Part shown: piece by piece, positions 54,095 through 64,000 of the stretch
Position numbering within the stretch: position 1 is the first letter of the stretch
How the letters are laid out: the number at the start of each line of letters is the position of its first letter
NCBI GenBank assembly: GCA_014529385.2
Contig: CM043958.1
Span: 75,527,169 to 75,591,168, forward strand
Direction: 5' to 3'
Length of the DNA: 64,000 nt
DNA from: Adiantum capillus-veneris
Lineage: Eukaryota; Streptophyta; Polypodiopsida; Polypodiales; Pteridaceae
Translations under genes and position numbers: made by a program
The notes under the pieces: generated by a model
What the model was told of the DNA's origin: nothing
The model's input: the letters and a program-made list of their open reading frames with translations, nothing else
Databases searched by the model: none

Positions 54095-55264
54095 ATGGCT
54101 GACAATAGTAAAGAGAGTGAAATTAATGTTGATAACTTTGATTTTGCTCATGAGCAAGCTACTAATGATGCTTCAATGCTTGTTAACTATCTTGTTTCTA
54201 GGCTTCAACAAGCCATGGGCAATCTATCTCTCCAAAGCGAAGTGCAACGGCAGCTCCGTGCTCACGGGATTCTTCAAGCTAATCACCGTGACGAGAGAAC
54301 ACCTAGGAAGCCTCCTTGTGAGACTACCGAAAGAGGTCTCTCTCCGATTCGGGAAGAAGAAGAGGATCCTTATGAAGGGCTCAAGAATTTACTTCTTGAT
54401 GATGCATCTCCTTCCCAAAGGAGAACTCAAGAGCCTCTACCGAAGGAACGAGAAAGAAGCGAGTCTCCCGCCACCTCGGCGGAGATGGCTCCACGAAGAC
54501 GGCGGGCTAAACGCTCTCCATCACCACCAAAGTGGAGAAGACCATCATATTCTTCTCCCCACCACAATTCAAAGAGGGATGATAAAAATCAAGAGAAGAA
54601 AAAGGCGAGAAAGAGGACACCCTCTTCTCCATCTTCTTCCTCTTATGAAAGCTATGGTGAAGACGACAAAGATCAAGACAAGAAAAAGGCGAGAAAGAGG
54701 TCACCCTCTTCTCCACCTTCTTCAAATTCTTCACCTTCTGAAGAAAGTGATGGTGCAACCTTTGAACCATAAAAAAGAAGAGGCCATAGGAAACCCTATG
54801 CCGCATGGAAGAGGTCGTCCAAGTTGAAGAAATTCAAAGAGGTAGGGAAGAGCATCTCTTTCCTTACCTATGATGGTACCTTTGGTGCTACGGACAAAGT
54901 CTTGGCCTTTATCCAACAATTCGATGCGGCGTTTGGAGATGAGGGCTTCACGGAGTCCTCTAAGCTACACCAAGTAGCTATGCACTTTCAAAAGTCCGCC
55001 AGACAATGGTGGTCTAGCCTACGAGCCAACGGTGAAGCTCCACGAACATGGAAGGCTTTAAGAGCTTCCATTATGAAGCAGTTTTTGGCCACCGATGCCA
55101 AAGACAAAGTACTCACTGAATGGCGAAGCTTAAAGCTCTCTCCCAATGAATCCATCCACCGAAGGAACGAGAAAGGAGAATCAAGAGCCTCCACCGAAGG
55201 AACGAGAAAGAAGCGAGTCTCCCGCCACCTCGGCGGAGATGGCTCCACGAAGACGGCGGGCTAA
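54095..55264 (+). pseudogene. gag: Element E gag, first copy (with a tandem duplication)
   Basis: ATG at 54095 (MADNSKESEINVDNFDF). A Ser/Arg/Lys-rich, RS-like low-complexity region (RRRRAKRSPSPPK, KKARKRTPSSPSSSS) ends at a TAA at 54770. The same frame then continues with the capsid core (FLTYDGTFGATDKVLAFIQQFDAAFG, ARQWWSSL). At 55160 it runs into a second copy of 54431-55159 and terminates at 55264 out of phase. The RS-like region before the capsid core is unusual. Gag would form the particle. Confidence 0.82.
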
Positions 55265-55913
55265 ACGCTCTCCATCACCACCAAAGCGGAGAAGACCATC
55301 ACACTCTTCTCCATGCCATAATTCAAAGAGGGATGATAAAAAGCAAGAGAAGAAAAAGGCGAGAAAGAGGACACCCTCTTCTCCATCCTCTTCCTCTTAT
55401 GAAAGCTATGGTGAAGACGACAAAGATCAAGACAAGAAAAAGGCGAGAAAGAGGTCACCCTCTTCTCCACCTTCTTCAAATTCTTCACCTTCTGAAGAAA
55501 GTGATGGTGCAACCTTTGAACCATAAAAAAGAAGAGGCCATAGGAAACCCTATGCCGCATGGAAGAGGTCGTCCAAGTTGAAGAAATTCAAAGAGGTAGG
55601 GAAGAGCATCTCTTTCCTTACCTATGATGGTACCTTTGGTGCTACGGACAAAGTCTTGGCCTTTATCCAACAATTCGATGCGGCGTTTGGAGATGAGGGC
55701 TTCACGGAGTCCTCTAAGCTACACCAAGTAGCTATGCACTTTCAAAAGTCCGCCAGACAATGGTGGTCTAGCCTACGAGCCAACGGTGAAGCTCCACGAA
55801 CATGGAAGGCTTTAAGAGCTTCCATTATGAAGCAGTTTTTGGCCACCGATGCCAAAGACAAAGTACTCACTGAATGGCGAAGCTTAAAGCTCTCTCCCAA
55901 TGAATCCATCCAC
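54431..55913 (+). repeat. Tandem duplication of 729 bp in gag of element E
   Basis: Bases 54431-55159 recur at 55185-55913 with few differences, separated by 25 bp (cgaaggaacg...) that resemble the start of the unit. The period, 754 bp, is not a multiple of three, so the duplication shifts the frame. Both copies carry the same TAA (54770 and 55524). Confidence 0.93.
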
Positions 55914-57569
55914 AAATATGTAGACAAGTTTTGGGAATTACAACTCAAAGCCACTGTCTTCAAAAAGTTGGATTTTGGAGAGAAAAAGCAACAATTTTGT
56001 GCGGGCTTAACCGAAGAAATGGCAGAGTATGTCAACTCCCAAAGACCACGTACCATATCGGCGGTAATACACCACACTATGGTCGCTTCTCGAATCAATT
56101 TCCAAATAGGGGCAAAAAGAAATAATAAGCCCCCGGAAAATAAGGGTTCCAATGAGCCTAAGGGGAAGGACAATGTCCAAAATTCTCCTAAGGGAAACTC
56201 CAACAAAGCTAAAGAGAAGGGAGTTTACAAAGGTAAGAATAAACTCTCTCCTGAAGAGCTTGAGCGTTATCGTAAGGATAACCGGTGTTTCAAGTGCGGC
56301 GAACAAGGGCATGCGTACCGCGCTTGTCCCCAAAAGAACAACCGCCAAGATCCTCCTAGAGCTTCCTTGGTTGAAATCCAAGAGGAGGAGACTCACCAAA
56401 CTCACCACAAAGGATCTCCTCTATGCCATGCTTGGGGAAAGGTAAGAGAACATGATGCTTTTATTCTCTTTGACCCTAGTTCTACTCACAATTTTATATC
56501 TATAGAGTTGGCCACCAAGCTAGGAATACAATCCTACGAGATGGGAGATGTTCTACCCGCAGACAGTGCCTTCAAGGGGCAAGAAGCTTCAGTCACTCCC
56601 TTAATCGGGAAATTGAGGCTTCATGTCCAAGGTTATGTGGACAAAGAGGACTTCTTTATCTCTCCTCTCAAGCATGAGGATGTAATCCTAGGGGCACCAT
56701 GGTTTGACCGCCTGGCTGCCGATGTTAAATTTCCTGAAAGAAGAATCTCCTTTAAGTTCAGGGAAAAAGACATGTATATAGATGCTAAGGAAATGGGTAA
56801 CACCATCTCCATTGTACATACACCAGCTTTCAACAAGTCAATAAAGAGCTCTATTTCCGTGTACATGATTTTTGTTAAAGACTCTCAAAATGAACCTAAT
56901 GCCTTAGCAAAAGGAAATAAAAGCAACCAAAAGGAATTAGAGTTATCCAATTTTCTCAAGGGGTTTCAAGATGTTTTTATTGACGACATCCCTTGTGAGC
57001 TACCTCCTAAACGAGGTAATGATGACCATGCAATTGAACTTCTTCCAGGAAGCTCACCGCCTAATAAACCTCCTTATAGAGTTTCTCAAGCTCAACAAGA
57101 GGAGATTATGCGGCAAGTGCATGAGTTAGTTGAGAAGGGTATGGTTAGGCCAAGCTCATCTCCATTTTGCTCACCTGTGCTATTAGTGCAAAAGAAAGAC
57201 GGCACATATCGTATGTGTGTCAACTATAGAGCACTAAATAGGATCACTATCAAGAATAGGTTTCCCGTTCCACGGGTAGAAGACCTATTTGATAAGCTAC
57301 AAGGATCGACCTACTTCAGTAGGGTTGACCTAAAAAGTGGCTATCATCAAATAAGGATAGTTGATCAAGACATTGTAAATACCGCATTTCGTACTACATT
57401 TGGTCTTTACAAATACATTGTCATGCCTTTTGGCTTGACCAATGCACCAGCCACATTCAATCGCTTGATGGAGAAGCTGTTCAAGCCTCATCGAACCTTC
57501 ACTGGAGTGTTCTTTGATGATATTATCATCTACTCTAATTCATTGGAGGAACACAAGCAACATCTCTAG
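55578..57569 (+). pseudogene. Element E gag-PR-RT frame
   Basis: A 663-codon frame that begins after the second TAA. It has the capsid core, then the zinc knuckle CFKCGEQGHAYRACP (near 56286). The protease-like domain has the active-site stretch FDPSSTHNF (near 56466) and ends VILGAPWF. D-P-S-S replaces the usual D-(S/T/P)-G-(S/A), so the loop Gly is lost. Reverse transcriptase has LLVQKKDGTYRMCVNYRALN, SRVDLKSGYHQIRI, VMPFGLTNAPATFNRLM and the catalytic box VFFDDIIIYS (near 57510). The frame ends at a TAG at 57567 within RT. Confidence 0.93.
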
Positions 57570-58290
57570 GTAATATTTCAAGTTTTGAGAGAGAATAAAC
57601 TTTATGTTAATCGAAAGAAAAGTGAATTTTTCTTGCAAGAGATTCAGTATTTAGGTCACATTATCTCTCAAGATGGCATCCAAATGGATCCATCCAAGTT
57701 AGAGGTAATAAAAGGATGGCCTAAACCAAGGAATCTTCATGAATTAAGAAGCTTTATAGGTATGTGTGCATAATATAGACGCTTCATAGAAAAGTTCTCA
57801 CAAATTGCGGGACCATTACATGACCTAACAAAGAAAAGCGTTAGGTATACATGGTCTGCTAAGGAAAACAATGCTTTCGAAAACCTTATCTCTCAACCTG
57901 TGCTTACACTACCGGATCTCTCAAAACCATTTGAGGTCCAATGTGATGCTTGTGGTGATTGACTTGGAGCTGTTTTGCTCCAAGAAGGGCACGCCATAGG
58001 CTATGAGAGTCGAAGGCTCGATCCTGTTGAGCAAGCTCTAGGCATATACGAAAAGGAACTCCTTGCAGTTACATGCCTTAGACTCATGGAAGCACTATTT
58101 ATTGGGGACTCCTTTCATTCTGAGAACGGATCACCAAAGTCTTAAGTACTTCATGACGCAGACCAAGCTCTCCGACAAACAAATGAGGTGGGCAAATTTC
58201 CTTTCACAATTTCATTTTCATATTGCTCACATTGCTGGCAAGCACAATCAAGTAGCCGATGCACTCTCAAGACGGCCGAGAGTGAATGCG
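57570..58290 (+). pseudogene. Element E reverse transcriptase end and RNase H
   Basis: The frame continues after the TAG: ENKLYVNRKKSEFF, YLGHIISQDGIQMDPSKLEVIKGWPKP, GMCA-stop (57771)-YRRFI. RNase H carries all four acids: VQCDACGD (followed by a TGA at 57959), YEKELLAV, RTDHQSLKYF and VADALSRR (near 58250). A frameshift near 58060 moves the second half into the frame 58063 onward. It would remove the RNA strand during reverse transcription. Confidence 0.88.
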
Positions 58291-59192
58291 GTTTCCATAG
58301 CAACTCACAATAATCTATCTTCAATGATAGATGAGTACGCTATTGATTCCGACTTTAGAGATGTGATTTCAGCCCTGGCATTAGGGAAGAAAGAAGAACC
58401 ATTCACTTTACAAGATGGTTATCTTCTCTATGGCAATAGACTATGCGTCACTAACTCACTACGTGAGAAAGTAATGTATGAATCTCATGGTCCACCTTAT
58501 GCGGGGAATAGAGGCATTCAGTCTACCTTAAAGGGAATCAAAACATATTTCTATTGGCCTACCATGAAAGTGAACATACAAGAGTATTGGCCTACCATGA
58601 AAGTGAACATACAAGAGTATGTTTCCAAATGTGTGGTATGCCAAAAGACAAAATTTGATAGAGGGAAGCAACTTGGATTGCTTCAACCCTTGCCAATCCC
58701 TAATTCACCATGGGAGAGCATATCCATGGATTTTATCTTTGGATTGCCTAAGTCTATCCATGGGAATATGGGAATATGGATGATAGTAGACAGGTTTAGT
58801 AAACAAGCTCATTTTATACCTGTCAAAAAGACTATCAAAGCCCATCAAATGGCAACCCTCTTCATTTCACAAATCTTCAAGTACCATGGCTTGCCAATGT
58901 CCATAGTGTTGGATAGAGATCCTAGAATGACCAGTAATTTCTGGAAGGGTCTCTTTGAGAATTTAGGGACAAGGCTAAACTTCTCTTTGGCCTATCATCC
59001 ACAAACGGATGGCCAAAGTGAAATAGCTAACCTAACCATTCTCGATCTACTAAAAGCCTATGTAACGGAAGTAGATCAAAGATCCCAATGGGAGAAGTAC
59101 TTACCCTTAGTGGAGTATGCTTACAATAACACTGTACATACTTCCACAGGAAAAGCACTTTTCGAGGTAATTGAGGGAAGATAAAAAGTCCC
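58291..59192 (+). pseudogene. Element E integrase
   Basis: The zinc finger has ESHGPPYAGNRG, where the second His is Asn, and CVVCQ. Between them a 33-bp unit (58552-58584) is repeated in tandem (58585-58617), adding eleven residues (YWPTMKVNIQE twice). The catalytic core is SMDFIFGLP, VLDRDPRM and DGQSEIANL, with all three acids present. LPLVEYAYNNTVHTSTGKALFEV follows, with a stop at 59182. The altered finger and its insertion probably impair function. Confidence 0.88.
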
Positions 59193-59807
59193 TTGCTACT
59201 TAAGGTACATGGGAAGATCTTCGCTGCAGATGAGTATAGCCGATACCTACAAGAATCTTTCCAAAAGATTAAGGATGCTATCTCTATCTCACAGCAAAGG
59301 CAAAAGGCTGCTGCTGACAAGCACAGAAGAGCCCAAGCCATTAAAGAAAACGATTGGGTCTTGTTAAAGTTTCCCAAGGCTCGATTAAGGCACACAACGG
59401 GCAAGAATCCTATGGGCCACCAAAAGTACTATGCTAAACTAGCAAAAAGGTACTATGGTCCCTTCCAGATTCTTAGGCCAATCAACAAGATGGCCTATCA
59501 ACTCAAGTTTCCCAATCATTGGCTCATACACAATGCTTTCCATGTGAGCCTATTAAAGCCTTACAAAGGAGAGCCACCTCAAGAACCAACTATTGAAGAC
59601 CCACCGGAGATCGAGGACCAAGAGGAGGTGCTGCAGCCCGAGTCCATTCTCCGACATGAAGACAAGGTATTAAGAGGCGGTAAGACTATCCGACGATATC
59701 TTATTAAGTTTAAGAATTATCCTTTTGAAAATGCTAGATGGATGCAAGGCATACAATTAAAGGATAACCTAAACCTTGTCAATGCTTACAATGGTTCCCA
59801 AGAGTAA
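59193..59807 (+). pseudogene. Element E integrase C-terminus with chromodomain
   Basis: A frame shifted from the catalytic core. A basic segment (QRQKAAADKHRRA), the GPF/Y-type motif YYGPFQILRPINKMAYQLKFP, and HVSLLKPY precede a chromodomain at about 59640-59790 (ESILRHEDKVLRGGKTIRRYLIKFKNYPFENARWM). Aromatic positions Y, F and W are kept, with Phe in the middle where Trp is usual. Chromodomains of chromovirus integrases bind modified histone tails and steer insertion to heterochromatin. This identifies E as a chromovirus. Confidence 0.9.
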
Positions 59808-60073
59808 GCAAATGTACAAAATGTTAAAAATGAACAAAGTTTTTGTCTTATAAGACTCTCTTTTTCTTTATTTGTGCACAAAAATGAAGTAGTATGCATG
59901 CTTAGATCAAGTTTGTGGAGACGACGTCTCCCAAACACCAAGTAGAGCTTGTCACTCTACTACGGAAGACTGATAGGACTAATGTGTAGACATGCTTGCG
60001 GCAGCCTCAGGCTCTCAAGCACCAAATGGACTAGTCATCCATTGTGGAAGCTCAAGCACCAAATGGACTAGTC
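59808..60073 (+). other. Element E 3' region before the LTR
   Basis: No gene. A 26-bp unit (ctcaagcaccaaatggacta...) occurs at about 60015-60040 and 60051-60076. No clear polypurine tract precedes the 3' LTR, so its exact start is uncertain. Confidence 0.6.
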
Positions 60074-61647
60074 ATCTAATTCTCCTAAATGATTTTCTCA
60101 TATTAAACTGATCATTTAATGTGGGGAAGTGCCAGGGGAGAAAAAGCTAGAATATTGGTTAAGCTAGTAGACCGGCCACAGTAGGGATCCAAAGGAGGGA
60201 AAATAGGGATCCAAAGGGGGGGCCATCTGCAAAAGAGCCATGTGCAACAGTGGGCTAAAAAGACCCTAAGGTTCAGCCCATTAAGACTTCCAAAATGCTA
60301 AGGTTCCAAAATTCAAAGGTTGTGTCCAAAGGTCAACCCTAGGGAAAATTGGATGCTTTGTGTGTGCCCTAAAAGTCTTTGCACATCCCTACATGGGAGG
60401 GGGCGAGCCCTAAAGGTAGGGGATGAGAGAGAAAGCCACACACACACACAGGCTCCCTTTACACAAAGGGAATGAGGGACACATGTCAGCTCCCTAGGCC
60501 AGATGCCCACAAGGTGTGCCTAATTTCTATTGGATGACCCTTGAAGTGGACCAATGAGAATTAAGCTAGAGTAAATCTAGTTTAATTAATTTAAAAACAT
60601 TTAATAAAAGAAACCAATGAGAATTAAGTCTCCTAGAAGACTATTGGGAAGTCTCCCAAGGGGTCCAATGAGCATTCAGGAGCCCCATGGCTTGCCTGAT
60701 TCCTATTGGCCAGGGGCAAAGGGGTCCAATGAGAGTTTAGTTTAATTATTTAATTACCTAAAGCTCTCACAAAACGGGAAAGGGGGACACATGTCAGAAG
60801 GCTATCACTTATGCTGCTTAATGTAATTAGCTTGACTTGGGGAGGGCCAATGAGGCTTCAGCAAGAGCAATTAGCAAGAGGGCTCGCCCAAGAGAGAGAG
60901 GGGGCTGATTTTTGCAAGGCATTATCACACACACACTCACACAAGCTCATGTGTGAAGAAAGAGAAGACTATCTCTTCCCAAGCTTTAATGGAGAACTCA
61001 TCACCTACTCCAAGCTTGTGAGATAGAAGCCTACATCAACACTCTCTTGGCATGTGGATGCAAATCCAACCAAGAGCCAAGCTTCAATGCATGGTCATCT
61101 CCTCTACCATGCTAATTACTAAGCTAAGCTATGCTACATATGAGTGATTATGTGAGGAGATGTACATCTTTCTCGTAAGATACTCCTTCTTCCTCCCAAT
61201 CTACTCTCATACCCCGCTAGCTCTCACCATCTTCGAAGGTGTGTGAGGTCTTGGGTCTGAGAACGGGGATAATTCAAGTTGTGTTTGTTAAAGTGTTTTG
61301 CTTAGTGCATGAAGTTTCCATTTTCATTGCACTAGCTAGTCTTGAAGGAACACAAAGAATTGTATTGTACAATGTCTCTCTTGATGGGAGAAACCATAAT
61401 ACAAAGCCTTTAATTTTGGAGGGGGGACCGGCTCCATGAAAATCCGGTCCTCAACTGTTGTCAATAGCTTAATTGCTCTCGCTTTTGAAAGTATTGTCGA
61501 TGCTATCTAACTAGGTGTTATGCTTTTTGTTGCTCTCTCCACCCAAGCACTCTTGTAATTCTCATTAGGAATCTATTCTAATGAAATGCCCACTATGTTC
61601 ATGCTAATTTCCGCTACACATAAATTATTAGGCCATTAAATGTTACA
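60074..61647 (+). repeat. 3' LTR of element E
   Basis: Partner of 52099-53677, ending ATGTTACA and followed by the target duplication CAGTC and Copia 2. Its true start may lie up to about 100 bp further left, for example at TGATAGG near 59970 or TGTGGAAG near 60046. Confidence 0.87.
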
Positions 61648-62259
61648 CAGTCTCACAGGTCATCAGATTTATGCATAGCCCAGGGTCTAAGCATTGGCAG
61701 GCTGTCAAGAGGATTTTCCGCTACCTTAGTGGTTTTTTACATCTTGGCTTGTTTTATCCCAAGGGGGGATCATTGCCGCCAGACTTAGATGCTTTTTCGG
61801 ACTCAGATTGGGCTGGTTGTTTTGACATGCGAGTGTCCACAAGTGGTTTTTTGTTTCATGCTTGGCAGTTCATGTATATCATGGTTGAGCAAGAAGCAAT
61901 GTACTATGGCCACTTCTAGTTGTGAGGCTGAGTACAGGGCAATCTTCACAGCTACGGTTGAGTGTGTATGGCTCAGACACCTTATGCCTGATTTGGGTGT
62001 TGGACAGGACACTGCCAACACTATCTACACTGACAGTCAGAGCGCATTGGCAGTTGCGAGGAACCCAGTTTTTCATGCTTGCACAAAGCACATTGAGGTG
62101 CATTACCACTATGTCAGGGAGAGGCTCTCAGCAGGAGAGATCAGCTTGGCTTATGTGCCAACACAGGACAACCTTGCAGATCTTTTCACAAAGGCATTGT
62201 CTCGTGAGAAGCTTGAAGCTTTCCGCAAAGCTTTGGGCTTACTCCCCTTTGTGGACTGA
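61648..62259 (+). pseudogene. Copia 2 RT end and RNase H
   Basis: SPGSKHWQAVKRIFRYLSGFLHLGLFY connects RT to RNase H. The catalytic acids are all visible: FSDSDWAGC (first Asp, near 61797), then after a frameshift near 61855 SSCEAEYRAI (Glu), YTDSQSALAVARNPVFHACTKHIEVHYHYVRE (Asp) and DNLADLFTKAL (last Asp). The protein ends at a TGA at 62257. The frameshift is the only lesion I see in this piece. Confidence 0.9.
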
Positions 62260-62322
62260 TCTTGTCCTCAGGGCATGGCACTTCCCTTTACTCATGTGCC
62301 AACTCTCGTTCACCGCATCACT

Positions 62323-62561
62323 CCAGGGGGGATTTGTTACCATATACTTGTGGTAGTGATGTGTGTGAACACACTAGGACCGCCGGGGCATTTTTTCCCT
62401 CTTTAGGAGGTTTTTTTCCCCGTGCATTGTATATACGCCCATCACTCTAGGGCTATCTATATTTCCATTGCACACTAAGTAACACACTCTCTATTGTGTT
62501 CCTTAAGCTTCCTTCCTCTTCTCCAAGCTGTGTGTGTTTCTCTGCAACCCTAATTCCAACA
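62323..62561 (+). repeat. Polypurine tract and 3' LTR of Copia 2
   Basis: CCAGGGGGGATT (62323-62334) is followed by the LTR, TGTTACC...TTCCAACA (62335-62561, 227 bp), matching the Copia 1 LTR. GAATGGCC of element D follows at once. Confidence 0.93.
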
Positions 62562-64000
62562 GAATGGCCTCAACCCACTTCCCAAACCGAAGTGAGAGGG
62601 TTCTTAGGTATCACAGGGTGGTATAGGATCTTTGTAAAGGACTATGCTCTTAGAGCTGCACCACTAACCGACTTGCTAAAGAAAGGAGCTACGATACTTT
62701 GGGAAGAAAAACATGAACCTTGCTTCAAACAGCTTAAGGAGTATCTTGCTTCAGAACCTCTCTTAAAACTTCCAGACTTCACCCAAGAATTCGAGGTGAT
62801 CACAGATGCTAGTAACCTTGCATTAAGAGGAGTCCTTACTCAAGAAGGAAGGCCTGTAGCTTATACTTGTCGGAAGCTTAGGATTCATTAAGTGAATTAT
62901 GCTACACATGATTTAGAATTGCTAGCAGTTATTCATGCTCTGAAGCTATGGAGACATTATCTATTGGGACGCAAATTCTAGTTGGTAACAGATCACAAGA
63001 GCCTTAAGTGGATTTTTACCCAACCGAACCTTAACATGAGATAGAGGAGATGGATAGAGCTCATGCACGAATATGATTTTGATATTAAATTTAGACCAGG
63101 TAAGGATAATGTTGTGGCAGATGCCCTAAGCCGTAAAGCTTTTCTCGGGGCAATTTCCATGTCTAACAACCCTATTTTAGACAAGGTCTCGGATGCTGCT
63201 ATCAGAGATGCAGATTACCGGATGATTGCTAGTATCCCACGTGAAGAAAGGGTATCATCAAATCAGCCTAAACCTCTACATTATTCCTTAGAAGATGGGA
63301 AAATTTACTATAGGAATCGACTATGCATACCTAAGGATTCTACCCTAAGGAATGCTATCCTATATGAAGCACATGATGGCCCAACTTCAGGACATCCAGG
63401 TTATGCCAAAACCATGAATGCAATTCGCAAAAGTTACTATTGGCAAGGTATGAAGGGTGATGTCCTTCGCTATGTCAAGCAGTGTTTGTCTTGTCAAAGG
63501 ATTAAGGCAGAAAGACTAAAGATTCCAGGTAAATTACATCCTTTAGATATTCCCCAAATGAAATGGGAATGTATTAGCATGGACTTTATGACCGGGTTTC
63601 CTTCTGTCCAAGCTGGCTATGATTCAATCATGGTCATAGTCGACTTGCTTACTAAAGTGGCTCACTTAATCCCAGTCAAGACAACCTTTATAGCTTCAGA
63701 TATTGCTCGTTTGTTTGCGAAGGAGGTTTTCAGAATTCATGGTTTACCCAAGAGGATTGTCAGTGATAGTGATGCCAAGTTTACTTCAAAGTTTTGGGTA
63801 TCATTGTTTCGAGCTATTGGAACCCAGTTATGTTTTAGTACTGCTTATCATCCTCAAACTGATGGCCAAACTGAAAGAGTTAATCAAGTAATCGAAGACA
63901 TCCTCAAAGCCTACTGCAATAGAGAACCTCGCAAGTGGATTCAATACCTACCCTTGGTAGAGTATGCATACAATTCCTCTACTCATAGAAGTATTGGAAT
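62562..64000 (+). pseudogene. Element D right part: RT end, RNase H and integrase
   Basis: One frame to the window edge with only three stops (62889, 62979, 63042). The RT connection starts EWPQPTSQTEVRGFLGITGWYRIFVKDYA. RNase H shows EVITDASNLALRGVL, HDLELLAVIHAL, VTDHKSLKW and VADALSRK, so all four acids are present. Integrase has EAHDGPTSGHPG, CLSCQ, SMDFMTGFP, VSDSDAKF and DGQTERVN, with finger and catalytic residues intact. The sequence continues past base 64000. About 290 bp of RT, including the YxDD box, is missing between 48073 and here. Confidence 0.9.

Larger units (their letters stand above)
52083..61647 (+). mobile_element. Element E: chromovirus (Ty3) with both LTRs
   Basis: Two long direct LTRs flank a complete gag-PR-RT-RNase H-IN-chromodomain interior. 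The target duplication CAGTC lies on both sides, in Copia 2. It is the youngest layer of the nest, and its LTRs are nearly identical apart from scattered single-base differences and short indels. The interior holds a tandem duplication, a small integrase duplication, four nonsense codons and two frameshifts, so it is inactive as it stands. Confidence 0.93.
61648..62561 (+). mobile_element. Copia 2: right part with RNase H and 3' LTR
   Basis: Copia 2 resumes after E at SQVIRFMHSPGSKHW, directly continuing the RT sequence that broke at 52082. RNase H, a 3' UTR, a polypurine tract and the 3' LTR follow. Element D resumes at 62562. Confidence 0.92.

Noticed and set aside
54507-54806. Minus-strand 99-codon frame, repeated at 55261-55560
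   Set aside because: Mirror of the RS-like low-complexity part of gag, and repeated only because of the tandem duplication.
61671-62356. Overlapping frames suggesting two genes in the Copia 2 right part
   Set aside because: All are explained by one RNase H with a single frameshift near 61855; the third frame is a shadow.

Overview
This window is nuclear DNA of a land plant. It is built almost entirely of decayed LTR retrotransposons of plant type: Ty3 elements of chromovirus and non-chromovirus kinds, and Copia elements with a 225-bp LTR. It also holds a LINE fragment and one small hAT-like element. I recognise no host gene, tRNA, rRNA or CRISPR array. Large nested clusters like this suit a big, repeat-rich genome such as that of a fern, lycophyte or gymnosperm, but I cannot name the species from the sequence.

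Left block (1-24.95 kb). An old Ty3 element with an archaeal-type RNase H (B, Tat-like) was hit twice in its RNase H region. Element A (plus strand, 5' end outside the window, ends at 9987) and element G (minus strand, 10007-20548, complete, TSD AACAA) lie tail to tail with only 19 bp between them. B resumes at 20549 with RNase H, integrase and a probable 3' LTR. A and G belong to one lineage with element C. Both lack reverse transcriptase, RNase H and integrase: A keeps gag, a first protease and a tail, while G keeps gag, a second protease and the same tail. A hAT-like MITE (2065-2559, TSD GTTTGGAT) sits inside gag of A.

Middle (24.95-27.3 kb): a minus-strand LINE fragment with endonuclease and reverse transcriptase pieces.

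Right block (27.36-64 kb): a five-layer nest. Element C (the full-length relative of A and G: gag, PR1, RT, RNase H, IN, PR2, tail) is interrupted at 40255 by Copia 1. Copia 1 is interrupted at 43398 by Ty3 element D, D at 48073 by Copia 2, and Copia 2 at 52083 by chromovirus E. Only E and Copia 2 close inside the window. D resumes at 62562 and runs off the right edge, so the right halves of Copia 1 and C should lie beyond it.

The most interesting material is the A/G/C lineage. Its long 5' leaders carry an array of about 20-bp palindromes. The palindrome sequence differs between A/G and C, but its spacing is similar, and a half-copy in the LTR changes in step with it. The lineage also has a second retropepsin-like domain downstream of integrase, a tail of repeated W-(V/I/L)-P-K motifs, LTRs that open with a hairpin, and, in A and G, a GNRA-type stem-loop beside the polypurine tract. 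No element here looks able to move by itself; most frames carry stops or frameshifts.
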